64,000 nt of DNA, from NCBI GenBank assembly GCA_002897735.1, contig BDTW01000021.1:1-64000 (forward strand), in the 5' to 3' direction. The stretch is from a bacterium BMS3Bbin13. Its GTDB lineage: Bacteria > Pseudomonadota > Gammaproteobacteria > 21-64-14. Position numbers and translations under genes: made by a program. Positions 28,018 to 38,610 of the stretch are shown here, piece after piece (the first letter of the stretch is position 1; every line of letters starts with the position of its first letter). Below the pieces are notes generated by a model that saw only the letters and a list, made by a program, of their open reading frames with translations, ran no database searches and was not told where the DNA came from.

Positions 28018-30342
28018 ATGGGCAAGAATCTCGTCATCGTCGAGTCGCCGGCCAAGGCCAAGACCATCAAGAAGTACCTCGGCAAGGGCTTCGAGGTATT
28101 GGCCTCCTATGGCCACGTGCGCGACCTGGTACCCAAGGGCGGCGCGGTCGACCCGGACCATGACTTCGCCATGAAATACCAGATGATCGAGAGGAACGAG
28201 CGCCACGTCGCGGCGATCGCCAAGGCGGCCCGCAACGCCGACGCGCTCTACCTCGCCACCGACCCGGACCGCGAGGGCGAGGCGATCTCCTGGCACCTCT
28301 ACGAACTGCTCCGGGCGCGCAAGGTCACGGACGACAAACCGGTGCAGCGGGTGGTGTTCCACGAGATCACCCAACGGGCCATCACCGAGGCGGTGGCGCA
28401 CCCGCGGGAACTGTCCATGGATCTCGTCAACGCCCAACAGGCACGGCGCGCGCTGGACTACCTGGTCGGCTTCAACCTCTCACCGCTGCTCTGGAAGAAG
28501 ATACGGCACGGGCTGTCCGCGGGACGTGTCCAGAGCCCGGCGCTGCGCCTGATCGCCGAGCGCGAGGAGGAGATCGAGCGGTTCGAACCGCGCGAGTACT
28601 GGAGCATCGAGGCGGACGCCGCGAAGGACGGCCAAAAGTTCGTCGCGCGACTCACCCATTTCGGCGACACCAAGCTCACGCAGTTCTCGATCACCGACGA
28701 GGAGAAGGCGCGCCGCATCGAGACCGAACTCCACGCGCACGGCGGCGGCCGCCTGATCGTCGCCAAGGTCGAGAAGAAGCAGCGCCGGCGCAACCCCGCG
28801 GCGCCTTTCATCACCTCCACCCTCCAGCAGGAGGCGTCACGCAAACTCGGGTTCTCGGCCCAGCGCACCATGCGCGTCGCCCAGCAGCTCTACGAGGGCA
28901 TCGAGGTGGAGGGCAGCGCGGCCGGCCTGATCACCTACATGCGCACCGACTCGGTCAACCTGGCCCGGGAGGCCCTGGACGAGATCCGTGAGTTGATCGC
29001 CGAACGTTACGGCGGGCACAACCTGCCGAAAAAACCGCATACCTACAAGACGCGCGCCAAGAATGCGCAGGAGGCCCACGAGGCGATCCGCCCGACCGCC
29101 GCGGCGCGCACGCCGGACTCGTTGCGCGCGTACCTCACCGCCGAGCAGCTCAAGCTCTACGAGTTGGTGTGGAAGCGCACGGTGGCCTGCCAGATGATCC
29201 ACGCGACCATCGACACCGTCGCCGTGGATCTGTCCTGCGGCGCAGGGAACCTCTTCCGGGCGACCGGCTCGACGATCGTCGACCCCGGTTTCATGGCGGT
29301 CTACCAGGAGGGCGTGGACGACGCGAAGGCGGACGGCGACGACCGGCTGCTGCCGCCGCTCAAGGTCGGTGACGAGGTCGCACTGGAGCGCATCCGCACC
29401 GAGCAGCACTTCACCGAGCCGCCGCCCCGCTATAGCGAGGCGAGCCTGGTCCGGGTCCTGGAGGAGTACGGCATCGGGCGCCCGTCGACCTACGCCTCGA
29501 TCATCTCGACTCTGCTGCAACGCGAGTACGTGCTGCTGGAAAAACGCCGTTTCCACCCCACCGACGTGGGCCGCATCGTCGCGCGCTTCCTCAGCCGGCA
29601 CTTCACCCGCTACGTGGACTACGACTTCACGGCGCAGTTGGAGGACGAACTCGACGCGGTGGCGCGGGGGGAGAAGAACTGGATCCCGCTGATGCGCGAG
29701 TTCTGGGGGCCCTTCAAGGAGCTGCTCGAACACAAGGAGGAAAGCGTCTCGCGTGCGGAGGCCACCACCGAGGCGATCGACGAGAACTGCCCGAAATGCG
29801 GAAAACCGCTCGCCATCCGGCTCGGCCGCCGCGGGCGCTTCATCGGCTGCAGCGGCTACCCGGACTGCGACTACACGCGCGACGTGGACACCGGCCGCGA
29901 GGAATCCGGCGACGAGGCCCTCGAGGGACGATCCTGTCCGAAATGCGAATCACCGCTGGTGATCCGGCACGGGCGTTACGGAAAGTTCATCGGCTGCAGC
30001 GCCTACCCCAAGTGCCGCCACATCGAGCCCCTGGAGAGGCCCTCGGACACCGGCGTATTGTGTCCGCAGTGCGGCAAGGGCACGATGCTCAAGCGCAAGT
30101 CACGCAACGGGAAGATCTTCTATTCCTGCTCGACCTACCCGACCTGCGACTACGCGGTCTGGAACGAGCCCCTGGACGAGCCCTGTCCGCGCTGCGGCTG
30201 GCAGATGCTCACCGTCAAGGTGACCAAGCGGCGCGGCACCGAAAAGGTGTGTCCGCGCAAGGAGTGCGGGTTTTCCGAGCCCTTCGCCGGCGCCGGGACG
30301 GCCGAGGAGGAGTCACAGCACGGCGAGGCCGCCGCCCACTGA
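28018..30342 (+). CDS. topA: DNA topoisomerase I
   Basis: Type IA topoisomerase relaxing negative supercoils. The TOPRIM domain (KNLVIVESPAKAKTIKKYLG, TDPDREGEAISWHL) supplies the metal-binding acidic residues. The active tyrosine is Y307 in LITYMRTDS. Four C4-type zinc ribbons follow the core: three of the form CPKCG...GCSGYPDC and a last CPRCGW..CPRKEC. At 774 residues it is shorter than the E. coli enzyme because the C-terminal non-zinc domains are missing, as in many relatives. Third gene of dprA-smg-topA, with a 209-bp gap upstream that may hold its own promoter. Confidence 0.97.
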   Translation: MGKNLVIVESPAKAKTIKKYLGKGFEVLASYGHVRDLVPKGGAVDPDHDFAMKYQMIERNERHVAAIAKAARNADALYLATDPDREGEAISWHLYELLRARKVTDDKPVQRVVFHEITQRAITEAVAHPRELSMDLVNAQQARRALDYLVGFNLSPLLWKKIRHGLSAGRVQSPALRLIAEREEEIERFEPREYWSIEADAAKDGQKFVARLTHFGDTKLTQFSITDEEKARRIETELHAHGGGRLIVAKVEKKQRRRNPAAPFITSTLQQEASRKLGFSAQRTMRVAQQLYEGIEVEGSAAGLITYMRTDSVNLAREALDEIRELIAERYGGHNLPKKPHTYKTRAKNAQEAHEAIRPTAAARTPDSLRAYLTAEQLKLYELVWKRTVACQMIHATIDTVAVDLSCGAGNLFRATGSTIVDPGFMAVYQEGVDDAKADGDDRLLPPLKVGDEVALERIRTEQHFTEPPPRYSEASLVRVLEEYGIGRPSTYASIISTLLQREYVLLEKRRFHPTDVGRIVARFLSRHFTRYVDYDFTAQLEDELDAVARGEKNWIPLMREFWGPFKELLEHKEESVSRAEATTEAIDENCPKCGKPLAIRLGRRGRFIGCSGYPDCDYTRDVDTGREESGDEALEGRSCPKCESPLVIRHGRYGKFIGCSAYPKCRHIEPLERPSDTGVLCPQCGKGTMLKRKSRNGKIFYSCSTYPTCDYAVWNEPLDEPCPRCGWQMLTVKVTKRRGTEKVCPRKECGFSEPFAGAGTAEEESQHGEAAAH

Positions 30343-30442
30343 ACGGACACCGTTCGGCGGGCCGCCCCGATCTTTGACCGGACTCGGCGCCGCGGCTATC
30401 TTGGTCACCCGACGATGATCCGGATAGCGGCGAGGGGATGCG

Positions 30443-30949
30443 ATGGGCGAGTCGTTCGTTGCGGTGCTGATGGGTTCCGACTCCGACCTGCCGAGGATGG
30501 AGGAGACCTTCGGGGTGCTGCGCGCCCTGGAGATCCCTTTCGAAGCGCGCATCCTGTCGGCCCACCGTACCCCCGACGCCACACATGAATACGTGAGGGA
30601 CGCCGACCGGCGCGGCTGCGCCGTGTTCATCGCGGCCGCGGGCATGGCGGCGCACCTCGCCGGCACCGTGGCCGGTCTCACCATCCGGCCGGTGATCGGG
30701 GTCCCGTTGGACACCGGACCGCTGCAGGGCCTCGACGCGCTGCTCTCCACCGTCCAGATGCCGGGCGGGATCCCGGTCGCCTGTGTCGCGGTGGGCAAGG
30801 CGGGGGCGCGCAACGCGGGCTATCTCGCCGCCCAGGTCCTGGCGCTCGAAGATGCGCGGCTCGCGGCGCGGCTGCGCGCCGACCGGGAGGGGAACGCCGC
30901 GCAGATCCTGGAGAAGGATCGACAGCTCCAGGCGCAGGCCGCGCGCTGA
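30443..30949 (+). CDS. purE: N5-carboxyaminoimidazole ribonucleotide mutase
   Basis: Converts N5-CAIR to CAIR in purine synthesis (class I PurE). The active-site segments MGSDSDLPRMEET, ARILSAHRTPDATHEYV with the catalytic histidine, and FIAAAGMAAHLAGTVAGLT are intact. GVPLDTGPLQGLDALLSTVQMP varies slightly from the usual core. Length (168) is normal. PurK, the usual partner, is not adjacent; the next gene is tsaC. Confidence 0.95.
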   Translation: MGESFVAVLMGSDSDLPRMEETFGVLRALEIPFEARILSAHRTPDATHEYVRDADRRGCAVFIAAAGMAAHLAGTVAGLTIRPVIGVPLDTGPLQGLDALLSTVQMPGGIPVACVAVGKAGARNAGYLAAQVLALEDARLAARLRADREGNAAQILEKDRQLQAQAAR

Positions 30950-31057
30950 GGCGCCCTCTCCCCCGAGCAATGGCGCCCATGTTCGATTCCCGGCTCATAC
31001 GACCTCTCGCCCGTCCACTCACGGTCGCCCCGACCGTGCGGCGCAACGAGTTCGGCG

Positions 31058-31651
31058 ATGGGCCGGAGACCGCGTAGCGACGTGCCGTGCCCCGTCCACC
31101 CCTGGCACCTGCGCCGCGCGGCCGCCGTGCTGCGCGGGGGCGGCGTGTTGGCCTATCCGGCCGAGGGGGTCTATGGACTGGGCTGCAACCCCCTGAACCC
31201 CGCGGCGGTGCGGCGGTTGCTGGCCCTGAAGTCCCGTTCGGCGGACAGGGGCCTGATCCTGATCGCCGCGGACTTCGCCCAACTCCGGCCCTTCCTGCGC
31301 CCGCTCAGGGGCGCGTTGCGCGCCCGGGTACACACCGAATGGCCGGGGCCGGTCACGTGGCTGCTCCCGGCGCAACCGTGGGTCCCGGAGTTGCTGCGCG
31401 GCGCGCACGACTGTCTCGCGGTACGCGTTACCGCGCACCCGGTCGCGGCCGCGTTGTGTACCGCGGCCGGTTTCCCGCTCGTCTCCACCAGCGCGAACCC
31501 CACCGGGCGCCCGCCGGCACGCGACGCGCTGGCGGTACGGCGGTGGTTCGGCCGCGACATCGACTATCTGGTGCACGGGTGTACCGGCGAGCGGCGGCGC
31601 CCCACGGAGATCCGCGACGCACGGACCGGGCGCGTCCTGCGACCGGGCTGA
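31058..31651 (+). CDS. tsaC: Threonylcarbamoyl-AMP synthase (TsaC/YrdC)
   Basis: Makes threonylcarbamoyl-AMP for the t6A37 modification of ANN-decoding tRNAs. The YrdC fold is recognised from VLAYPAEGVYGLGCNPLNP, LKSRSADRGLILIA with the K-R-x(2-3)-RG-type motif, PGPVTWLLPA and PLVSTSANPTGRPPA. The 197-residue protein lacks the Sua5 C-terminal domain, so it is the short TsaC type. An alternative GTG start lies at 31082. Its position downstream of topA resembles the order in many gammaproteobacteria, although aroE, often next, is at 37.7 kb. Confidence 0.92.
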   Translation: MGRRPRSDVPCPVHPWHLRRAAAVLRGGGVLAYPAEGVYGLGCNPLNPAAVRRLLALKSRSADRGLILIAADFAQLRPFLRPLRGALRARVHTEWPGPVTWLLPAQPWVPELLRGAHDCLAVRVTAHPVAAALCTAAGFPLVSTSANPTGRPPARDALAVRRWFGRDIDYLVHGCTGERRRPTEIRDARTGRVLRPG

Positions 31652-32016
31652 GAACCCGTCGGCCAAAAAAAACCCTGCCAAACGGCAGGGTAAGCGCCAT
31701 ATGGCGCAGGAGGAGTTCTTTAGCCGACAGCGGTTCCCGGCCTCTCGTGTCCCGATCGATCCAAGATCACGGCTGCTTGCACGCAACGGGGGGAAACTCA
31801 CCCGGTCTTCGTATCGGCACGATCCCGCCGCACTTGAACGTCCCCGGCGGAACCGATGCCGAACGCCATTTGTACAGTTTGAACACAAGCAATTTACATG
31901 CCGGAAATTTTACGGAACTCGCGGAATGACGGTAATCGCAGGAAATTAAAGTGTTTTATCGGTCCCGATCGGCTTCCCACCCGGGCGTACCGGTGGCGGG
32001 AAACGCCGTTGAGGCT
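31652..32016. other. Gene-free stretch between tsaC and the GGDEF/EAL gene
   Basis: About 365 bp without a convincing gene. A short plus-strand frame (31701-31949) begins after an AGGAGG-like GCAGGAGGAG, but its sequence is unconvincing. A minus-strand terminator sits at 31665-31690. On that strand, just before it, is AACTCCTCC and a GGCGCCATATGGCGC-like hairpin, then 170 nt of moderately structured sequence. An untranslated 3' tail of the GGDEF/EAL gene or a small RNA both fit. Confidence 0.5.
31665..31690 (-). terminator. Intrinsic terminator, minus strand
   Basis: Stem CCCTGCC/GGCAGGG with a four-base loop, followed on the minus strand by eight T. It lies about 330 bp beyond the stop of the GGDEF/EAL gene. 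Confidence 0.85.
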
Positions 32017-34617
32017 TCAGTGACGACGGGCGGTTGACGCCCAGGCGGCCACGACCGGCGGATCGCCGACGCCATGCACGGCCTCCTCCAGGGACAGGAT
32101 CGGCACCGCCAGGTATTCCCCCTGCACGAAATCGACTCCGCATTCCTTCAGCATGCGGAGGGTGGCGGCATTCTCCACGCACTCGGCGACCGTGCGCCGG
32201 CCCAGGGAGTGGGCGATGTCGTTCATCGATCGCACCATCGCCCAGTCGATCGGATCGTGCGCGATGTCCTGCACGAACGAGCCATCGATCTTGACCATGT
32301 CCACCGGCAAGTGCTTGAGGTGGGAGAAGGAACTGAATCCGGATCCAAAGTCGTCGAGCGCGAAGCGGCAACCGAGATTCTTGAGTTCGGCGATAAAACG
32401 CCGCGCCGCCTCCAGATTGTGGATCGCTGAACGTTCGGTGATCTCGAAGATCAGGCAGCCGGGGTCCAGATGCAGGTCCTCCAGCGTTCCCTTGATGTAC
32501 GGCAGGGCGAAGCGGTCCTCGAGAATGCCCGCCGAAAGATTGACGGAGAGCACCACCCGCTGCGCCGCCTCCCGAAGGGCGACCAGTTCCTCCAGGGCGC
32601 GGGTCAGGATCCAGACATCGATCTCATGCATGAAACCGAAACGCTCCGCGGTGGGCAGGAACGCATTGGGCGGGATGAGCGTACCGCCCGGGCCACGCAG
32701 GCGCACGAGCACCTCGAGACAGATCGGGCCGTGCGGCGCGCGCCGATTGAGTTCGGTCCACAACACCCCGGCACGCTCCGGGAGATGCGCGATATCCACG
32801 GCCTCCATGGGCAGGATCGGCTGGTAGTGCAAAACGAAACGATCGTACTGCAGGGCCTCGCGCAGGCGGCTGTGCCAGCCGAGGTCCTGCTCCATGGCCT
32901 CCTTTTCCTTGCGCCCGTCCTCATAGAGGTGGATCTGGTTGCGTCCGGCGCGCTTGGCGACGTGACAGGCGATATCCGCGTTGGCCAGCACGTCGCCCGG
33001 AGACGGGCTGTTCTTATCCATCTCGGCGACGCCGATACTCGCGCAGACTCGATACTGCTTGTCGCCGTCCACGAAGCTGTAGCGGTCGAGCAGGTTGCGG
33101 AACTTGTCCGCTGCGTCGTGCACATGCCCGGGGGTGATATTGCGCAGGATGACGGCGAACTCGTCACCGCCCATGCGGCCCAGAAGGTCCGTCTCGCGCA
33201 GCAGGATGCGCAGTTGCTGGGCGACGGCGATCAGCAATTGGTCGCCGGCCGCGTGCCCGGCCGAATCGTTGATGTATTTGAACCGGTCCAGATCGATGTA
33301 CAACAACGCGCTGTGTTCGCCGCTGCGCTTCAGGCGCCGCACCTCCTGCCCGAGTTGTTCCTCGAAATAGCGGCGGTTGATCAGTTCGGTCAACGGGTCG
33401 TGGGTGGCCTGCCAGCGCAACCGATCCTCGAGGATCCTGCGCTCCGAGATGTCGCTGAACGCGACCACCGAGCCCCGCCGGCGGCCCCCGATGGTCAGCG
33501 GGCAGACGGTGCATTCCACCGGGATCGGTTTCGCGGCGCGGCTCCAGAAGACCGTCTCCCACGAGGTGACCTCTTCGTGCCCGCCGTAGGCGCGGGTGAG
33601 CGTACAGGCCTGCGCTTCGATCGCGGTGCCGTGTTCGTCGGCGTAGTGGAACAACGCGCGCGGTTCGCACCCCTCCAGGCGCTCGTCCTCCGGATAGCCG
33701 AGGATCTTCAGCGCGGCCGGATTGAGGAAGGTGATCCGCCCGGCCTCGTCGACGCCGTACACGCCCTCCCCCACGGAGCTGAGGATACCTTCCAGGCGCC
33801 GGCGCTCCGCCTCGATGGACCGCTGGAAACGGATTGCGCGCTCCATCGCGGCGATCCGGGCGAGGAACAGTTCGTCGGCCTCGTTCTTGAACATGCATTC
33901 CACGGCGCCGGCGTCCAGGCAGTCCCGGATCACCTGCTCGAGGTAGGTGCTGGTGATGATGGAACTCATGATGCCCCGGGTGCGCGCATTCTCGCGCAAT
34001 TTCCGGCACAACACGTCGCCGGTCGCCTCCGGCATGTAGTAGTCGATGATCGCGATGTCGAACTTCGTGTGCAGGGCCTTTTCCATCCCCTCGCTCACGC
34101 CGGCCGCGGTATCGGTGCGATAGCCGTGCCGCTGCAGCAGACGCCGGAAGAAGCCGCGCACGCTCGGGGAATCGTCGACGAACAGGATCCGGATGGAGTG
34201 CTCATCGACCGCGGACGACGGCGCGTCGTGCTCCTCCCGGACCCTGGGCGTGAGCAGCTTGCCCAGGGTCGGCACCGCCTCGGTGTAGTTGTCCCACAGC
34301 AGCAGGGCGGTGCCGGCGCGGTTGGATACCCATTCGCGCAACGTGGCACCGGAGTCATGGGCGAGGATCAGTACCGCCTGGCCCCGTCGCTCCGGGTCGT
34401 CCAGTACCGAGAGGAATTCATCGGCATGGGGATCGGTGCGCGTCGGCCACCCGACCACGATCCCGCTGTAGTCGGGATCCTCTCCCGCGCGCACCAAGCG
34501 CTCGAGCGCCTGATCGTAGCCGCTCAACTGTTCGACCCGATACCCGTGGTCGCACAATCGCTTGCCCACGGCGTGGCGGAGCGTGGCGGAGCGCTCGATG
34601 AGAAGAATCCGTTGCAA
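32017..34617 (-). CDS. Response regulator with GGDEF and EAL domains (c-di-GMP turnover)
   Basis: A large cytoplasmic signalling protein of about 866 residues. Order: a receiver-like domain (1-125) whose phospho-acceptor aspartate is replaced (SGIVVGWPTR); a true receiver (about 143-265) with VDDSPSVRGF and aspartate 192 in IIDYYMPEA; a PAS domain; a GGDEF domain with intact RMGGDEFAVIL; and an EAL-type domain with EVLVRLRG in place of EALVR but with ITERSAI, DDFGSGFSSFSHL and VKIDGSFV retained. It may both make and degrade c-di-GMP. The TTG at 34617 follows GGGAGG; another TTG lies at 34635. No cognate kinase is adjacent, and no other domain gene shares its transcript. Confidence 0.92.
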   Translation of the reverse strand: MQRILLIERSATLRHAVGKRLCDHGYRVEQLSGYDQALERLVRAGEDPDYSGIVVGWPTRTDPHADEFLSVLDDPERRGQAVLILAHDSGATLREWVSNRAGTALLLWDNYTEAVPTLGKLLTPRVREEHDAPSSAVDEHSIRILFVDDSPSVRGFFRRLLQRHGYRTDTAAGVSEGMEKALHTKFDIAIIDYYMPEATGDVLCRKLRENARTRGIMSSIITSTYLEQVIRDCLDAGAVECMFKNEADELFLARIAAMERAIRFQRSIEAERRRLEGILSSVGEGVYGVDEAGRITFLNPAALKILGYPEDERLEGCEPRALFHYADEHGTAIEAQACTLTRAYGGHEEVTSWETVFWSRAAKPIPVECTVCPLTIGGRRRGSVVAFSDISERRILEDRLRWQATHDPLTELINRRYFEEQLGQEVRRLKRSGEHSALLYIDLDRFKYINDSAGHAAGDQLLIAVAQQLRILLRETDLLGRMGGDEFAVILRNITPGHVHDAADKFRNLLDRYSFVDGDKQYRVCASIGVAEMDKNSPSPGDVLANADIACHVAKRAGRNQIHLYEDGRKEKEAMEQDLGWHSRLREALQYDRFVLHYQPILPMEAVDIAHLPERAGVLWTELNRRAPHGPICLEVLVRLRGPGGTLIPPNAFLPTAERFGFMHEIDVWILTRALEELVALREAAQRVVLSVNLSAGILEDRFALPYIKGTLEDLHLDPGCLIFEITERSAIHNLEAARRFIAELKNLGCRFALDDFGSGFSSFSHLKHLPVDMVKIDGSFVQDIAHDPIDWAMVRSMNDIAHSLGRRTVAECVENAATLRMLKECGVDFVQGEYLAVPILSLEEAVHGVGDPPVVAAWASTARRH

Positions 34618-34765
34618 TTCGGTGGGGCCTCCCAACCGACCGGAACGCCTGCATGGCGCACTGGTTATCGTATCGGCCGGGGTATCGGGGCCCTTGAGCG
34701 GGTCCGGCGGCAGGGGACGGGGCGGGGACCCTGCGCATTCAGGCGGTTACCATCGGCGACGCCCC

Positions 34766-35536
34766 TCAGGGGGGGCGGTGCGCGGAGGGGCGTGCGAAGG
34801 CGGGGCGTGCAGATCGGCGTCGGCGCACCAGTACGAGGATCGCGAGCAGGACCCCGCCCAGTGCCAGTACCCCGACCGGGAACGGGATAGTCACCATGCG
34901 CGCCTGCGTACGGAACCGCACCGTGGCGCCGGGACCGAGGCGCAGGCGCAGGCGGATGCCCAACTTCCGGCCGGCGGCGGTATCCGCGGGCGCCGGGCCG
35001 GAGCGCCCCGTGAAGGAGTGGAGGGGGATATCGATCACCCCGGACCCGGAGAGCCGCACCGGCGGGCGTAACGATGACGCCACCGGTGTGCCGTTCAGCA
35101 GCAGCGTGAATAGCGGGGCGCCACCCAGCGATGCGAGATCCGGATTTCCGGTGACGTCCCCGGTCGCACCGCTGACCCGGCCGGTCAATATACCGGACAG
35201 TTCCGTCGGCGCGCGCGGCAGGGACAGGGCCAAGCCGAGGCGCACGGCCCGCGCGGTGGAAGCGCCGTTGTGCAGGCGCAGGTCGAGGCGGACGATGGAT
35301 TCGCGGTCCACGACCAGTTCGCCGCGGGAGTCACGACCGCCGGTTCCGCGATCGTCCCACCGGAAGATGCGCGCGCCGCCGGAACTCCGCCGTGGCGCCA
35401 GCGTCCATTCCACCGCCGGGGCGCCCTCCCATTTCAGGGTCAGGTGCAGCGAGTGACCCGGTGCCGCGGCGCCGGCCGATGCCGCCGCGGCGACCCACAC
35501 GGCCGCCGCCAGCAGCAGGTCCGTGCGCACCCCCAT
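34766..35536 (-). CDS. Exported, C-terminally anchored protein of unknown function
   Basis: A 256-residue protein. The ATG at 35536 gives a signal peptide (MGVRTDLLLAAAVWVAAAAS, cleavage near AGAAAPG). A beta-rich, low-cysteine middle region follows. The C-terminus has one hydrophobic span (PFPVGVLALGGVLLAILVLV) and then a basic RRRRSARP end, a stop-transfer layout that would leave the body in the periplasm. No family was recognised. An in-frame extension to 35785 is ignored because a TTGACA promoter lies within it. It starts after an unusual intergenic region and precedes the c-di-GMP gene; whether they are linked is unknown. Confidence 0.75.
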   Translation of the reverse strand: MGVRTDLLLAAAVWVAAAASAGAAAPGHSLHLTLKWEGAPAVEWTLAPRRSSGGARIFRWDDRGTGGRDSRGELVVDRESIVRLDLRLHNGASTARAVRLGLALSLPRAPTELSGILTGRVSGATGDVTGNPDLASLGGAPLFTLLLNGTPVASSLRPPVRLSGSGVIDIPLHSFTGRSGPAPADTAAGRKLGIRLRLRLGPGATVRFRTQARMVTIPFPVGVLALGGVLLAILVLVRRRRSARPAFARPSAHRPP

Positions 35537-35663
35537 GGCTCGCCCCTCTCGCACCGGCCGGACATCCCGGCCACACCCGGGACGCCGGTCCCGGTCCGCC
35601 ACCCATCCAGTGATATCCCAAGGCCAGTGCAAAAACCACGCCACGACAGGTAATCGACTCTTT

Positions 35664-35691
35664 TTCGTACGAATTTCCGATTCGCTGTCAA
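35664..35691 (-). promoter_or_regulatory. Candidate sigma-70 promoter of the anchored protein gene
   Basis: Minus strand: consensus TTGACA (35691-35686), a 16-bp spacer, TACGAA (35669-35664). The -35 is perfect; the -10 is poor. Confidence 0.45.
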
Positions 35692-35709
35692 GCGCGAAGT
35701 GCCGTTTGT

Positions 35710-35734
35710 AAAAAAAACCGACGGCTGAAAGCCG
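35710..35734 (-). terminator. Possible minus-strand terminator ahead of the anchored protein promoter
   Basis: A 5-bp stem CGGCT/AGCCG with a short loop, then TCGG and eight T on the minus strand. The stem is short. No annotated gene feeds into it from the minus strand between 35735 and 36047, except read-through from DUF302. Confidence 0.45.
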
Positions 35735-35998
35735 AAAATCACCTGCCCGGCGCACGCTTCGCGCACGCCATTGGGGACGATTCAACCAGGACTCAAGCGC
35801 TTAATGAACAATCGATGACGCAACCCGTTGTAAGAATTTTCGACAGACGCGCGAATATTCGATGCGGGCCCATAGAAGAAAAGACGCCGATTTGCCGCAT
35901 TTCATTCCGCAACCGCGGGTGGCTGCGCGGGACTGGGGGAGGGGGAGAGGGGGGAGAGGGAACATCACCCGCCGGCATGCGGGGCGTGGCTACGCCCG

Positions 35999-36026
35999 CA
36001 TCTTCCCCGCGGCCGCGGGGAAGATG
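35999..36026. repeat. Perfect 28-bp palindrome
   Basis: Two 14-bp arms, CATCTTCCCCGCGG and its exact reverse complement, with no spacer. It lies just beyond the stop of the DUF302 gene and lacks a T-run, so it could be a 3' stabilising hairpin or a dimeric protein site. Confidence 0.8.
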
Positions 36027-36027
36027 A

Positions 36028-37623
<1,596 letters not shown>

Positions 37624-37658
37624 ACGCGGGCGCGGCGCCGCCGGCGGCGCACCCCGCG

Positions 37659-38576
37659 ATGAGCGAACCGGCCGGCCGCTACGCGGTCTTCGGCAACCCG
37701 ATCGCCCACAGCCGCTCGCCCTGGATCCACCGCCGCTTCGCCGAACAGACCGGGCGGCCCCTCCACTACGAGGCGATCCTCGCCCCGCGCGAGGGCTTCG
37801 CCGCCGCGCTCGACGCCTTTCAGGCCGCGGGCGGACGCGGCGCAAACGTCACCCTGCCGTTCAAGGAGGAAGCGTGGCGGCTGTGCGATGAGCGCACGGC
37901 ACGCGCCGAGCGGGCGGGTGCGGTCAACACCCTGGTGTTGCGCGAGGACGGGTCGCGCCTCGGCGACAACACCGACGGCGTCGGGCTGGTACGCGACCTC
38001 ACCGTCAACCTGGGCCTCGCGCTCGCCGGCCGTCGCATCCTGCTGCTCGGTGCGGGCGGGGCGGCGCGCGGGGTCCTCGCTCCGCTGCTCGGGGAACGCC
38101 CGGCGGCGCTGCACATCGCCAACCGCACCGCCGCGAAGGCGCTGCGGCTCGCCGCCGAGGCGCACGGCCCGGGACCGGTCTCGGGCGGCGGCCTCGACCA
38201 ACTGCCCGACCTCCCTTCCGGTCTCCTCAAGTTATTCCAGGGTTGGCCCGATTCAGGCGTCATCCTCGACCAACCGCCCGGCCCCCCTTTCGATCTCCTC
38301 GTCAACGCCACCTCGGCCGGAATCGGCGGGACGCCGCCGGCGTTGCCCGACGGTCTGCTCGGGCCGGACGCGGTCTGCTACGACCTCGCCTACGGCGCCG
38401 CGGCGCAGCCGTTCCTGCGCTGGGCGCGGGGCCAGGGGGCGCGCGTGACGAGCGACGGGACGGGCATGCTGGTCGAACAGGCGGCGGAATCGTTCGCGAT
38501 ATGGCACGGCGTGCGCCCGCACACCGCCGAAGTGATCGCGGCATTGCGCCGCGAACTCGCCGCCGGATCCGGCTGA
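37659..38576 (+). CDS. aroE: Shikimate dehydrogenase with an in-frame 24-residue insertion
   Basis: NADPH-dependent shikimate dehydrogenase. Substrate motifs [14 protein letters not shown] and [11 protein letters not shown] (catalytic lysine), the [11 protein letters not shown] segment, the GAGGAARGV dinucleotide fold and [10 protein letters not shown] are intact. At 305 residues it is longer than the usual 270. The extra sequence is a 72-bp insertion within 38193-38280, bounded by direct repeats CTCGACCAACTGCCCG and CTCGACCAACCGCCCG. It duplicates LDQ-P and adds [16 protein letters not shown] in a loop before the substrate-closing region. The frame is kept, so activity may survive. Confidence 0.94.
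   Translation: MSEPAGRYAVFGNPIAHSRSPWIHRRFAEQTGRPLHYEAILAPREGFAAALDAFQAAGGRGANVTLPFKEEAWRLCDERTARAERAGAVNTLVLREDGSRLGDNTDGVGLVRDLTVNLGLALAGRRILLLGAGGAARGVLAPLLGERPAALHIANRTAAKALRLAAEAHGPGPVSGGGLDQLPDLPSGLLKLFQGWPDSGVILDQPPGPPFDLLVNATSAGIGGTPPALPDGLLGPDAVCYDLAYGAAAQPFLRWARGQGARVTSDGTGMLVEQAAESFAIWHGVRPHTAEVIAALRRELAAGSG
38193..38280 (+). repeat. 16-bp direct repeats bounding a 72-bp insertion in aroE
   Basis: CTCGACCAACTGCCCG at 38193-38208 and CTCGACCAACCGCCCG at 38265-38280 match at 15 of 16 positions and are exactly 72 bp apart. The material between them is less GC-rich than the surrounding gene. Confidence 0.85.
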
Positions 38577-38610
38577 CGGCGCAGCGCGGACCGGCGGACC
38601 GGCGGCGCAT

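Noticed and set aside
30341-30355. GAACGGACACCGTTC hairpin at the topA stop codon
   Set aside because: Only a 6-bp stem and no T-run, so it is not called as a terminator.
31701-31949. An 82-codon plus-strand frame after tsaC with a GGAGGAG nearby
   Set aside because: The purine run lies inside the frame rather than before its start, composition is not protein-like, and no homologue is recognised.
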